NCBI GenBank assembly: GCA_016297215.1
Contig: JAEDGZ010000025.1
Span: 1 to 32,985, forward strand
DNA: 32,985 nucleotides
From: Paludibacteraceae bacterium
GTDB taxonomy: Bacteria; Bacteroidota; Bacteroidia; Bacteroidales; Paludibacteraceae
Reading direction: 5' to 3'
The notes below the pieces were generated by a model. That model was not told where the DNA came from and searched no databases. It saw only the letters and a program-made list of their open reading frames with translations. A program made the translations under genes and the position numbers. Of the stretch, positions 14,539 to 21,872 are shown one piece after another (position 1 is the first letter of the stretch; each line of letters starts with the position of its first letter).

Positions 14539-16485
14539 TTAGTTGTTAGTAAAATTAAAGACCGCTCCTAATTTCGCTCCGATTCCTATCTGCAGTTTCA
14601 AGCGGGAATCGTCTGTTATGCGTATTTTGAAATTCTCATCGCTCTCAAAAGCACTATGTAGCGACTTATCATCCACTATCACCATATACGATAAAGCCTT
14701 CAACTCGTCAATCTTCTCTAACTTATCTTTGCTTATGCTTATCGCATCATCCATAGTACCGGGCTGGCTGATAATCATTTCGCCTTCTGCACCGATTGAA
14801 TACTCGGGGGCTTTTATAAATAGTGTGTCGTTTTGAGTCAGGCGGAGCGGCTCCCCTGTTCGATCATCTATGATAACATGACCGTTTGAGTCAAGGCAGC
14901 AAAGCACCATACGCACATCCAGCGGCAACCTGTTTTCGATTTTCATCTGAACATACAAGTCGCTCTGCTTTATGCTATCCACTATGCTTATCGAATCCAT
15001 CAATCCTGCTATATTCAGATTGATATTCTCCAATGTATCACTGTAAGCCACATACAACCCCTCATTGAAAATGAACGGCACATCCATGTCTATGTTCATG
15101 TTTAGTTTGGTGGTCGGGGTCAAACGAGTTTGTTCTGTCAGTGTCTTATCGAAATCGATATACCATTTCCACGACATCACATCAGGAGTCCCTGCAAATA
15201 ATTGATCCACACGCCCATGCTCCGGCTCTTTGTTGAAGACTATATCCAATACGATTGAATCGCCAATGGTTGACGGATTTTGATCCATCCATACATTATC
15301 ACGAACTGCTTCTACTGCATCGCGTGGATACATATAAGAATGCTCACGACTATCGCCAAATTCAGCGTATTGTATCTTACCATCACGAGAAGTTACAAAC
15401 AAGTAGTCGCCATTGAATACCAGCGGACCGGCCAACTCGTGTGTAACATGAATGTTGATTAACGGTTCGGCAACGGGCAGACAAATGTCTTTCATCGTAC
15501 TCCAATTCCCGAATATACTATCCATAGATATTGACCCCTCATCACGCATCTTGTTCGAACTCTCGAACATACCCCAAATAGCGGTATATTCTATAAATTG
15601 TACATTCATGCCGAATATTACTGCCATATCACTTACAATAGGTTGTGGAGGCGCATTTTTAGGGACCGTTAAGTATATCTCCACATCCATAGAGGAACCA
15701 TTAACCACATTCGTGTTCGAACAAGGTTTCGTATGGTCTTTCACAAGGTCCAAACTAAAATCTTTGAGTACGATGGGCATTGTCATTCCATAACCTATAT
15801 TCCCGCCGCTGGTAGCTTTATCATACAATTTCTGCCGATTGCCGCTCTTAGCAACATACTCTTTGCCTAACACCAACACAACTGAATCTACCCATTCAAA
15901 AGGAGTACTTTGGTTCTTTCTCTGCAAATAACCTTCAAAATTTGCCTCTACAATGTAAGCACTATCGATTCGTTCTGAAGACAATTCATCGTTAATACCA
16001 TCGTATGTCATGCTCATCGTCGTCGGAATCATCAATGAGAAATCCCTATACGGCAAGCCACACACATAGCCTGTCGGTAGGTCTATACCGGGATAAGCTG
16101 CGCGCAGACGATCCATCTGAGCATTCAGAGAATCATACAAATATACTGTCTGCTCAGCATTGGAGATGTATTGTGTGAAATCTACCGCGTGGAAATCTTC
16201 ATTCCTGTCGTAATCATAATGAAGACACAGCACACCGTCATTCCTGAAATATAGCATATCAGGGCTGCTTGCACCTAATACATCCGCCAATGATACACTC
16301 ATCGAGCCTATAGGCAACGCCAGTCCCAATTCTACTTCCGAAGTCGTATCAATGTTGTTCATATCAACATCTGCGCGACAACCGAGCAACAGCAACGGTA
16401 GCGCAACCATACTTAGCAGAGCACCTAAATAGGAGTTCCTGCCCACCAATCGTTTTGTATCCATATTGCTTAATAAGTTTTCCAT
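14539..16485 (-). CDS. Large lipoprotein of unknown function
   Basis: This 648-aa protein has a lipoprotein signal: hydrophobic ALLSMVALPLLLLGC with the lipobox LLGC (C36), so it should be lipidated and anchored in the inner or outer membrane. The mature part is rich in Asp, Ser and beta-branched residues and looks beta-stranded; no enzymatic motif was found. Methionines at 1 and 8 are both possible starts; I keep the first because it lies about 28 nt from the transcription start predicted from the promoter at 16520-16551. It is first in the operon with the DUF5723-TSP3-OmpA gene (20-bp gap). A joint envelope role is likely, but this is inference from order alone. I do not recognise the family. 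Confidence 0.8.
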   Translation of the reverse strand: MENLLSNMDTKRLVGRNSYLGALLSMVALPLLLLGCRADVDMNNIDTTSEVELGLALPIGSMSVSLADVLGASSPDMLYFRNDGVLCLHYDYDRNEDFHAVDFTQYISNAEQTVYLYDSLNAQMDRLRAAYPGIDLPTGYVCGLPYRDFSLMIPTTMSMTYDGINDELSSERIDSAYIVEANFEGYLQRKNQSTPFEWVDSVVLVLGKEYVAKSGNRQKLYDKATSGGNIGYGMTMPIVLKDFSLDLVKDHTKPCSNTNVVNGSSMDVEIYLTVPKNAPPQPIVSDMAVIFGMNVQFIEYTAIWGMFESSNKMRDEGSISMDSIFGNWSTMKDICLPVAEPLINIHVTHELAGPLVFNGDYLFVTSRDGKIQYAEFGDSREHSYMYPRDAVEAVRDNVWMDQNPSTIGDSIVLDIVFNKEPEHGRVDQLFAGTPDVMSWKWYIDFDKTLTEQTRLTPTTKLNMNIDMDVPFIFNEGLYVAYSDTLENINLNIAGLMDSISIVDSIKQSDLYVQMKIENRLPLDVRMVLCCLDSNGHVIIDDRTGEPLRLTQNDTLFIKAPEYSIGAEGEMIISQPGTMDDAISISKDKLEKIDELKALSYMVIVDDKSLHSAFESDENFKIRITDDSRLKLQIGIGAKLGAVFNFTNN

Positions 16486-16519
16486 TTGCGATGAATATAT
16501 TTATGCCCATTACAGCCCG

Positions 16520-16551
16520 CAAAATTACAACTTTTTTTTGAATTGCGCAAA
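16520..16551 (-). promoter_or_regulatory. A-tract Bacteroidota promoter of the lipoprotein-OmpA operon
   Basis: On the minus strand, TTTG (16551-16548) and TAATTTTG (16527-16520) are separated by 20 nt. The spacer is CGCAATTC-A8-GTTG, with the same A-tract placement as the promoters at 8584, 17111 and 21767. Confidence 0.85.
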
Positions 16552-16736
16552 TAATTCTATAAAAAACTTGCAAATTGTCTGCTTTTCAATAGGAATTGAA
16601 CATCAAACTCCTATAACAAGACATAGAACAACAAACCCCATCCTTGTTATTATATAAATAGCAATATGCAAGCAAAATTATACGTTTTATAGCAAAAAGT
16701 CAGAATGGTGATTAGGCTGTCAAAGTAAAGTTTTGA

Positions 16737-16769
16737 TAAGGGTTAAGTAAGGGTCTAATAAGGGTCTAA
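16737..16769. repeat. 11-bp tandem repeat TAAGGGTCTAA, three copies
   Basis: TAAGGGTTAAG (16737-16747) is followed by two copies of TAAGGGTCTAA (16748-16758 and 16759-16769). Different in sequence from the terminal arrays but identical in period. Confidence 0.85.
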
Positions 16770-16885
16770 ATTCATTTTGCTTATAAACTATAAAATAACA
16801 AAAAGTAACAATAAAGCCAATAACAATATCATTCTGTTCGTAAAATACTGGGGATGCATACGAACTCCCCCGCCGTTATCAAGGA

Positions 16886-16958
16886 GGTGCGGTCTCCAGG
16901 CCGCACCATAGAACACACTGGGGACGCGGCATCCGGGTGCGCAGGCGTCCCCGCCTGC
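16886..16958 (+). repeat. REP-like palindromic element, copy B
   Basis: Hairpin 1 has stems GGTGCGG (16886-16892) and CCGCACC (16901-16907). Hairpin 2 is GCAGGCGTCCCCGCCTGC at 16941-16958. Both hairpins recur in the opposite order at 20214-20262, linked by the words TTTCAAGG and GGGTGCGCAGG. Confidence 0.88.
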
Positions 16959-17110
16959 TTTCAAGGTGGGGTGCTCTCCGCGCTCAAGGCGCGAGCCTTG
17001 GCTGAATATACTTTGCAACCCTCACCCGCTAAACCCGATACACGAAACCCGAACCACGCTCCTCCCAACTTGCCTATTTACCATTGAAATTGTAAAAAAA
17101 TCCTTAAAAA

Positions 17111-17142
17111 CTTGCAAGTCTCAAAAAAAAGTAGTACCTTTG
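17111..17142 (+). promoter_or_regulatory. A-tract Bacteroidota promoter of ppdK
   Basis: CTTG (17111-17114) and TACCTTTG (17135-17142) are separated by 20 nt, with spacer CAAGTCTC-A8-GTAG. Predicted transcription start is near 17150, giving an untranslated leader of nearly 200 nt before ppdK. Confidence 0.85.
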
Positions 17143-17212
17143 CAGCCCCATATAGAAAAACAAGAACAAGGACCAACGCGAGTCTGATGATTTTAGTAAA
17201 GGTAATTACGAG

Positions 17213-17273
17213 TTGACCCACATTCGGTAGCCCCGAAGGGGCGACATAACTCTATATTAAATCGCGGGGTCAA
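17213..17273 (+). promoter_or_regulatory. Structured 5' leader of ppdK
   Basis: TTGACCC (17213-17219) pairs with GGGTCAA (17267-17273). Inside that closing stem lies GCCCCGAAGGGGC (17230-17242), a strong hairpin. An alternative stem, TTCGG (17223-17227) with CCGAA (17233-17237), would exclude it. The element lies between the promoter and the start codon, about 75 nt upstream of the ATG, so it is probably transcribed. It could be a cis-regulatory RNA, a processed small RNA or a dispersed repeat; I do not recognise a known riboswitch. Confidence 0.5.
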
Positions 17274-17347
17274 TATGTACATCATTACCAAAATTAATGA
17301 ATAATTACACGGAAATTATACGTTAAAAAACATAACAACAACAAACA

Positions 17348-20077
17348 ATGGACAACAAAAAACGAGTTTACACCTTCGGAAACGGAAAGGCTGAAGGTAA
17401 TGCCCAGATGCGTGAAGTGCTGGGCGGAAAGGGCGCTAACTGCGCCGAGATGAACTTGGTAGGTGTGCCCGTTCCTCCGGGATTCACCATCACGACCGAC
17501 ACCTGCAACGAGTACTATCAGGTTGGTCAGGAGAAGATTATGGAACTCCTGAACGATGAGGTGCTGGCTGCCGTAAAGCATGTAGAGGACTTGATGAACT
17601 GCAAGTTCGGCGATCCCGCCAACCCGCTGCTTGTCAGCGTGCGCTCGGGTGCGCGTGCTTCTATGCCCGGTATGATGGATACCATCCTCAACCTCGGTCT
17701 GAACGACACCGTGGCAGAGGGGATGACCAAGAAAACCAACAACCCCCACTTCGTTTATGACTCCTACCGCCGCTTCGTACAGATGTACGGCGACGTGGTG
17801 CTCGGCATGAAGCCCGTCAACAAAGAGGACATCGACCCCTTCGAGGCTATCATCGAGGAGGTGAAGGAGATTCGCGGTATCAAGTTGGATAAGGACTTGA
17901 ACGTGGATGAGTTGAAACTCCTTGTAGCTCGTTTCAAGACGGCTATCAAAGAGCAGACTGGCAAGGACTTCCCCACCGACCCGATGGAGCAACTCTGGGG
18001 CGCTATCTGCGCTGTGTTCCGCAGTTGGATGAACGAGCGCGCTATCCTCTATCGTAAGATGGAAGGCATACCTGACGAATGGGGTACCGCCGTTTCGGTG
18101 ATGGCGATGGTATTCGGCAACATGGGCGAGACTTCGGCTACGGGCGTTTGCTTCAGCCGTGATGCCGCTACCGGCGAGAACATCTTCAACGGTGAGTACC
18201 TTGTGAATGCACAAGGTGAGGACGTGGTGGCAGGTATCCGCACCCCGCAACAGATCACCCTTGAGGGCAGCCGCCGCTGGGCAGCACTCCAAGGTATCAG
18301 CGAGGAGGAGCGCGCAAGCAAGTATCCTTCCATGGAGGAGGCTATGCCTGAGCTGTACAAGGAACTCAACACCATACAACAGAAGTTGGAGGACCACTAC
18401 CGCGACATGCAGGATATGGAGTTCACCGTACAAGAGGGCAAACTCTGGTTCTTGCAGACTCGTAACGGTAAGCGCACCGGTACCGCGATGGTGAAGATTG
18501 CGATGGATTTGGTACGCGAAGGCGTTATTAGCGAAAAAGAGGCTATCCTTCGCTGCGAACCGCAGAAACTCGATGAGTTGCTGCACCCCGTATTCGACAA
18601 GGCTGCATTGAAGAAAGCCAAAGTCATCACCCAAGGTCTGCCCGCCAGCCCGGGTGCCGCTTGTGGTCAGATTGTGTTCCACGCTGACGATGCACAAGAG
18701 TGGCACAAGGATGGTCATAAAGTAGTGATGGTTCGTATCGAGACCTCTCCCGAAGACTTGGCAGGTATGTCGGCTGCAGAGGGTATCTTGACCGCTCGCG
18801 GCGGTATGACCAGCCACGCTGCTGTGGTGGCTCGTGGTATGGGTAAGTGCTGCGTATCGGGTGCAGGTGCTATCATCGTGGACTACAAGGCTAAGACCCT
18901 CACCATCGAGGGCGTTACTTACCACGAGGGCGACTACATCTCGCTCAACGGCTCCACCGGTCAAGTATATGCAGGTGAGATTCCGACCCGCGCGGCTGAA
19001 CTCTCCGGCGACTTCAAAGCCCTTATGGACCTCTGCGACAAATATACCCACTTGCAGGTTCGTACCAACGCCGACACGCCGCACGATGCACAGGTGGCTC
19101 GCGACTTCGGTGCAAAGGGTATCGGTCTGACTCGTACCGAGCACATGTTCTTCGAGGACAAGAAGATTGTCGCTATGCGTGAGATGATTCTTGCGAAGGA
19201 CACCGAGGGACGTGAGAAAGCATTGGCTAAACTGCTGCCTTATCAGAAGGCTGACTTCAAGGGTATCTTGGAGGCTATGGACGGATTCCCCGTAAACATC
19301 CGTCTGCTCGACCCGCCGTTGCATGAGTTCGTTCCCCACGATTTGGCTGGTCAGCAGACCATGGCTGACGAGATGGGCGTATCGGTTGAGGAAATCCAAC
19401 AGCGTGTGGCTTCCTTGGCAGAGAACAACCCGATGTTGGGTCACCGCGGTTGCCGTCTGGGTATCACCTTCCCTGAAATCACGGCTATGCAGACCCGCGC
19501 TATCCTCTCCGCTGCTTGCGAACTCAAGAAAGAAGGCAAGAACCCGATGCCCGAAATCATGGTGCCGCTGATTGGTATCCTCTACGAGTTCAAACAGCAG
19601 AAAGAGATTATCCAACGCGTTGCCAAAGAGGTATTCGCTGAGTATGGCGTTGAGGTAGAGTTTGAGATTGGTACGATGATTGAGATTCCTCGTGCAGCCT
19701 TGACCGCAGACCGCATCGCTACCGAGGCGCAGTACTTCTCCTTCGGTACCAACGACTTGACGCAGATGACCTTCGGCTACAGCCGCGACGATATCGCTTC
19801 CTTCCTGCCGGTTTATTTGGAGAAGAAGATTCTGCAAGTGGATCCGTTCCAGGTACTTGACCAAAATGGTGTAGGTCAACTCATCAAGATGGCGGTAGAG
19901 AAGGGTCGTGCCGTTCGTCCGGGATTGCGCACCGGTATCTGCGGTGAGCACGGTGGTGAGCCTTCGTCTGTGAAGTTCTGCGCCCGCGTGGGTATGAACT
20001 ACGCTTCCTGCTCGCCTTTCCGCGTGCCTATCGCTCGCCTCGCCGCTGCCCAAGCCGCCGTAGAGGACGACAAGTAA
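17348..20077 (+). CDS. ppdK: Pyruvate, phosphate dikinase
   Basis: PPDK interconverts pyruvate, ATP and Pi with phosphoenolpyruvate, AMP and PPi. In anaerobic Bacteroidales it links PEP and pyruvate in glycolysis or gluconeogenesis. The 909-aa length is normal. Seen: N-terminal ATP-grasp domain with VYTFGNGKAEGN, GGKGANCAEM and SVRSGARASMPGMMDT; the swivelling phosphohistidine domain with H490 in GGMTSHAAVVARGMGK; and the C-terminal PEP-binding TIM barrel with GIGLTRTEHMFF, LDPPLHEFVPH, GHRGCRLG, FGTNDLTQM and ICGEHGGEPSSVKFC. Codon use is strongly biased and GC-richer at third positions than its neighbours, as expected for a highly expressed gene. This bias also leaves an accidental antisense frame open. 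Start at 17348 (MDNKKRVYTFG) is the family start. It is followed by a strong intrinsic terminator. Confidence 0.98.
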   Translation: MDNKKRVYTFGNGKAEGNAQMREVLGGKGANCAEMNLVGVPVPPGFTITTDTCNEYYQVGQEKIMELLNDEVLAAVKHVEDLMNCKFGDPANPLLVSVRSGARASMPGMMDTILNLGLNDTVAEGMTKKTNNPHFVYDSYRRFVQMYGDVVLGMKPVNKEDIDPFEAIIEEVKEIRGIKLDKDLNVDELKLLVARFKTAIKEQTGKDFPTDPMEQLWGAICAVFRSWMNERAILYRKMEGIPDEWGTAVSVMAMVFGNMGETSATGVCFSRDAATGENIFNGEYLVNAQGEDVVAGIRTPQQITLEGSRRWAALQGISEEERASKYPSMEEAMPELYKELNTIQQKLEDHYRDMQDMEFTVQEGKLWFLQTRNGKRTGTAMVKIAMDLVREGVISEKEAILRCEPQKLDELLHPVFDKAALKKAKVITQGLPASPGAACGQIVFHADDAQEWHKDGHKVVMVRIETSPEDLAGMSAAEGILTARGGMTSHAAVVARGMGKCCVSGAGAIIVDYKAKTLTIEGVTYHEGDYISLNGSTGQVYAGEIPTRAAELSGDFKALMDLCDKYTHLQVRTNADTPHDAQVARDFGAKGIGLTRTEHMFFEDKKIVAMREMILAKDTEGREKALAKLLPYQKADFKGILEAMDGFPVNIRLLDPPLHEFVPHDLAGQQTMADEMGVSVEEIQQRVASLAENNPMLGHRGCRLGITFPEITAMQTRAILSAACELKKEGKNPMPEIMVPLIGILYEFKQQKEIIQRVAKEVFAEYGVEVEFEIGTMIEIPRAALTADRIATEAQYFSFGTNDLTQMTFGYSRDDIASFLPVYLEKKILQVDPFQVLDQNGVGQLIKMAVEKGRAVRPGLRTGICGEHGGEPSSVKFCARVGMNYASCSPFRVPIARLAAAQAAVEDDK

Positions 20078-20127
20078 GATTCAAACAAGAATCAAGTAAG
20101 AATTTACACAATTCTTATAATAAAAAA

Positions 20128-20165
20128 GAGGCTGTCTAACAAGTCAAGTTAGACAGTCTCTTTTT
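20128..20165 (+). terminator. Intrinsic terminator of ppdK
   Basis: Stem GAGGCTGTCTAAC (20128-20140) pairs with GTTAGACAGTCTC (20148-20160) around a 7-nt loop, followed by five T. An A-run precedes the stem, so it may also work in the other direction. The stem is nearly the same as that at 20353-20385. Confidence 0.92.
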
Positions 20166-20213
20166 ATGTCTAAAGGAGAAGCGTTTATTGTCTGCACCAT
20201 GTTGTCCGGGTGC

Positions 20214-20262
20214 GCAGGCGTCCCCGCCTGCTTTCAAGGAGGTGCGGTCTCCAGGCCGCACC
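20214..20262 (+). repeat. REP-like palindromic element, copy C
   Basis: GCAGGCGTCCCCGCCTGC (20214-20231) is followed after nine bases by the GGTGCGG/CCGCACC hairpin (20241-20262). It fills the middle of the 324-bp spacer between the convergent ppdK and rsmD genes, bracketed by two related terminators. Nothing else is seen in that spacer. Confidence 0.88.
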
Positions 20263-20345
20263 ATTGAGAATGCCGGGCACGCGGGCGTTTTGGAACAAAA
20301 CGAAGGGTTTTGCGGTGATTTGTGCCCCTTATAAGCCATTCACAA

Positions 20346-20385
20346 ACAAAAAGAGGCTGCCTAACTTGAGTTGTTAGACAGCCTC
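20346..20385 (-). terminator. Intrinsic terminator of rsmD
   Basis: GAGGCTGCCTAAC (20353-20365) pairs with GTTAGACAGCCTC (20373-20385), with a single G-U type mismatch. On the minus strand the stem is followed by a T-run (plus-strand AAACAAAAA at 20344-20352). It sits 17 bp beyond the rsmD stop codon. Confidence 0.85.
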
Positions 20386-20401
20386 TTCTTATAGCGTATC
20401 T

Positions 20402-20932
20402 TTATTGAAAGAAACTGAAATGCACACTCCCGTACACACGTTGCTCCACAAAATGCGGATGCGCCGAGAAATCATACCCTTTCCCGTGTTCCAAAACAAA
20501 ATAGCCATCCTCCTTCAGCAACTGTTTCTCGAAGATGTAGTTCGGAAGCAAGGGCAGTTCTGCCAACGCGTATGGCGGATCAGCAAAGATAAAATCAAAC
20601 CGCAACGCACAAGCATTCAGATACTTAAACACATCACTCCGCACCACGGTCAAGTTGTGGATGCCTAATTGCTTGCACGTCGAGATGATGAAGTTTTGTT
20701 GAGTATGTGCTAACTCTACTGCCGTTACGGAGCGTGCCCCGCGGCTCACAAACTCCAAACCGATACTTCCCGTGCCGGCAAACAAATCCAACATATCTGC
20801 CCCCTCAAAATCTATGCGATTGTTGAGCAGATTGAACAAACTCTCTTTCGCAAAATCCGTGGTCGGACGTGCGGTGATATTTTTAGGGGGCATCAATCGA
20901 CGCCCCCTAAATTGTCCCGAGATAATTCTCAT
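20402..20932 (-). CDS. rsmD: 16S rRNA (guanine-N2)-methyltransferase RsmD
   Basis: RsmD methylates N2 of G966 in 16S rRNA. The 176-aa protein shows the family opening MRIISGQFRGRRL, TARPTTDFAKESLFNLL (the conserved R-PT--KE-LFN pattern), the SAM loop MLDLFAGTGSIGLEFVSRGA, and the catalytic DPPY in IFADPPYAL. The frame is open up to 20968, but the ATG at 20932 gives the family N-terminus and lies one base beyond the stop codon of the preceding gene. The two genes therefore look co-transcribed from the promoter at 21767-21798. It ends at a terminator shared in sequence with that of ppdK. Confidence 0.95.
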   Translation of the reverse strand: MRIISGQFRGRRLMPPKNITARPTTDFAKESLFNLLNNRIDFEGADMLDLFAGTGSIGLEFVSRGARSVTAVELAHTQQNFIISTCKQLGIHNLTVVRSDVFKYLNACALRFDFIFADPPYALAELPLLPNYIFEKQLLKEDGYFVLEHGKGYDFSAHPHFVEQRVYGSVHFSFFQ

Positions 20933-20933
20933 T

Positions 20934-21692
20934 TTATTCCCAGTTGCCCGCGTTGTTGTTCGGAGCATCTATGCTACCTACCTTCAATCCTGCATAATGC
21001 TCCAACTTTTGCTCCTTGTCTATCAGGTTCACCAACTCCTGTTGGTTCAGGTCGCCAAGATAGGTCTCGAATGGAGCGCGAGCCTCAAATAACGGTACGC
21101 GAATACCTTGACTCGTCGTATAGCCGTTGTTCACCTCCACCTCAAAGCGCTTACCGTCTGTATAAGGAATATAGATAATTTGGTCAATATTCTCTGCCGT
21201 CAGAGCACCCTTATAGAGCGTCTCAATCATATCCTTCTCTATCGTATCACGACGGAAACCGCTCAAACCATTGTTGATTACTTCTTTGTCGTTTGCCCAA
21301 ACATAAGCATATAAAGCCTCTACACTCTCAAACTGTTGTTTCTTCATGGCTTTGGCTTTGGCTGCATCCATAATCTTCACGGCCTTATGCTCCGTCAAAC
21401 CTGCCTCCAACTGCTTGTCCGTCAGGCTACCCTCTTTCAGCACCTCTTTCTTTGGAGTGGTCTTCAAGAATAGCACCAAACTGTCCAAATCTGCGGTGAA
21501 ATGACCTTTCTCACGGTTGAACTCCACCTCAGCGGTACGAAGATAAATCAAGTTCTGAATGACTGCTACTTGGCGTGTCTCGCGAGTGTTCTCAAAAGAA
21601 ATGGGAGTTACCACGCTCATCACGCTAAAATAGGCCATCACTACGGCTGCTATGCCGAGCAGACTGACCATAATAATTTTTGTTGCTTTCAT
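20934..21692 (-). CDS. Membrane-anchored pseudopilin-like protein of unknown function
   Basis: This 252-aa protein has one N-terminal membrane helix (about residues 7-29), then a long amphipathic helix. The segment LIYLRTAEVEFNREKGHFTADLDSLVLFLK follows. This helix-then-(K/H)G-(H/R)(F/Y)-T-x-D-L-x-x-L pattern is what follows the N-terminal helix in many type II secretion pseudopilins. A prepilin peptidase site (G followed by FTLIE) is not visible, so I call only a resemblance. The rest (about 85-252) is helical then beta-rich with no catalytic motif. Probably inner-membrane anchored with a periplasmic domain. It is first in a two-gene transcript with rsmD (1-bp spacing) from a strong promoter. 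Confidence 0.7.
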   Translation of the reverse strand: MKATKIIMVSLLGIAAVVMAYFSVMSVVTPISFENTRETRQVAVIQNLIYLRTAEVEFNREKGHFTADLDSLVLFLKTTPKKEVLKEGSLTDKQLEAGLTEHKAVKIMDAAKAKAMKKQQFESVEALYAYVWANDKEVINNGLSGFRRDTIEKDMIETLYKGALTAENIDQIIYIPYTDGKRFEVEVNNGYTTSQGIRVPLFEARAPFETYLGDLNQQELVNLIDKEQKLEHYAGLKVGSIDAPNNNAGNWE

Positions 21693-21766
21693 TTGTTTGG
21701 TATAGTTTTTGATTATTATCGACCTAAATGGTTCGTGGGAAATACTTTTTTTCCCGAAAACCGCCG

Positions 21767-21798
21767 CAAAGTTACACTTTTTTTTTTATATATGCAAA
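21767..21798 (-). promoter_or_regulatory. A-tract Bacteroidota promoter, minus strand (pseudopilin-like gene and rsmD)
   Basis: On the minus strand, TTTG (21798-21795) and TAACTTTG (21774-21767) are separated by 20 nt. The spacer C-ATATAT-A10-GTG nearly copies that of the tRNA/rnpB promoter. It overlaps the plus-strand promoter at 21783-21814. Confidence 0.85.
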
Positions 21799-21814
21799 AA
21801 AAATCGTAAATTTG
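21783..21814 (+). promoter_or_regulatory. Putative promoter of the (p)ppGpp synthetase gene
   Basis: A -7 box TAAATTTG lies at 21807-21814, preceded by a 20-nt spacer containing GC-A8-TCG. The -33 position reads TTTT instead of TTTG, so it may be weaker. It overlaps the minus-strand promoter. Confidence 0.6.
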
Positions 21815-21872
21815 CAGCGATTTTCGGAGATTATCACGAAGAAACGCTCCTTAACTAATACGAAAGCATAGT

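Larger units (their letters stand above)
16552..17110. other. Gene-free spacer between divergent operons
   Basis: About 560 bp without a convincing gene. The left part is AT-rich, with an 11-bp repeat at 16737-16769. The right part (16870-16995) is a GC-rich island made of REP-like palindromes. Short ORFs in it are translations of those palindromes and were rejected. Confidence 0.7.

Noticed and set aside
14539..16485. The large lipoprotein as a SusD-like or fimbrial protein
   Set aside because: Only the lipobox fits. No TPR-like helices of SusD and no fimbrillin motifs were recognised in the translation.
16788..17187. Short ORFs rich in Ala, Gly, Cys and Pro in the GC-rich part of the spacer
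   Set aside because: They are translations of the REP-like palindromes. Similar peptides appear wherever the element occurs, in either strand and frame.
17294..20053. A 919-codon open frame on the minus strand opposite ppdK
   Set aside because: The plus strand encodes a complete, motif-rich PPDK. The antisense frame is rich in His, Leu, Val and Arg with no recognisable domain, a known by-product of strong codon bias in highly expressed genes.
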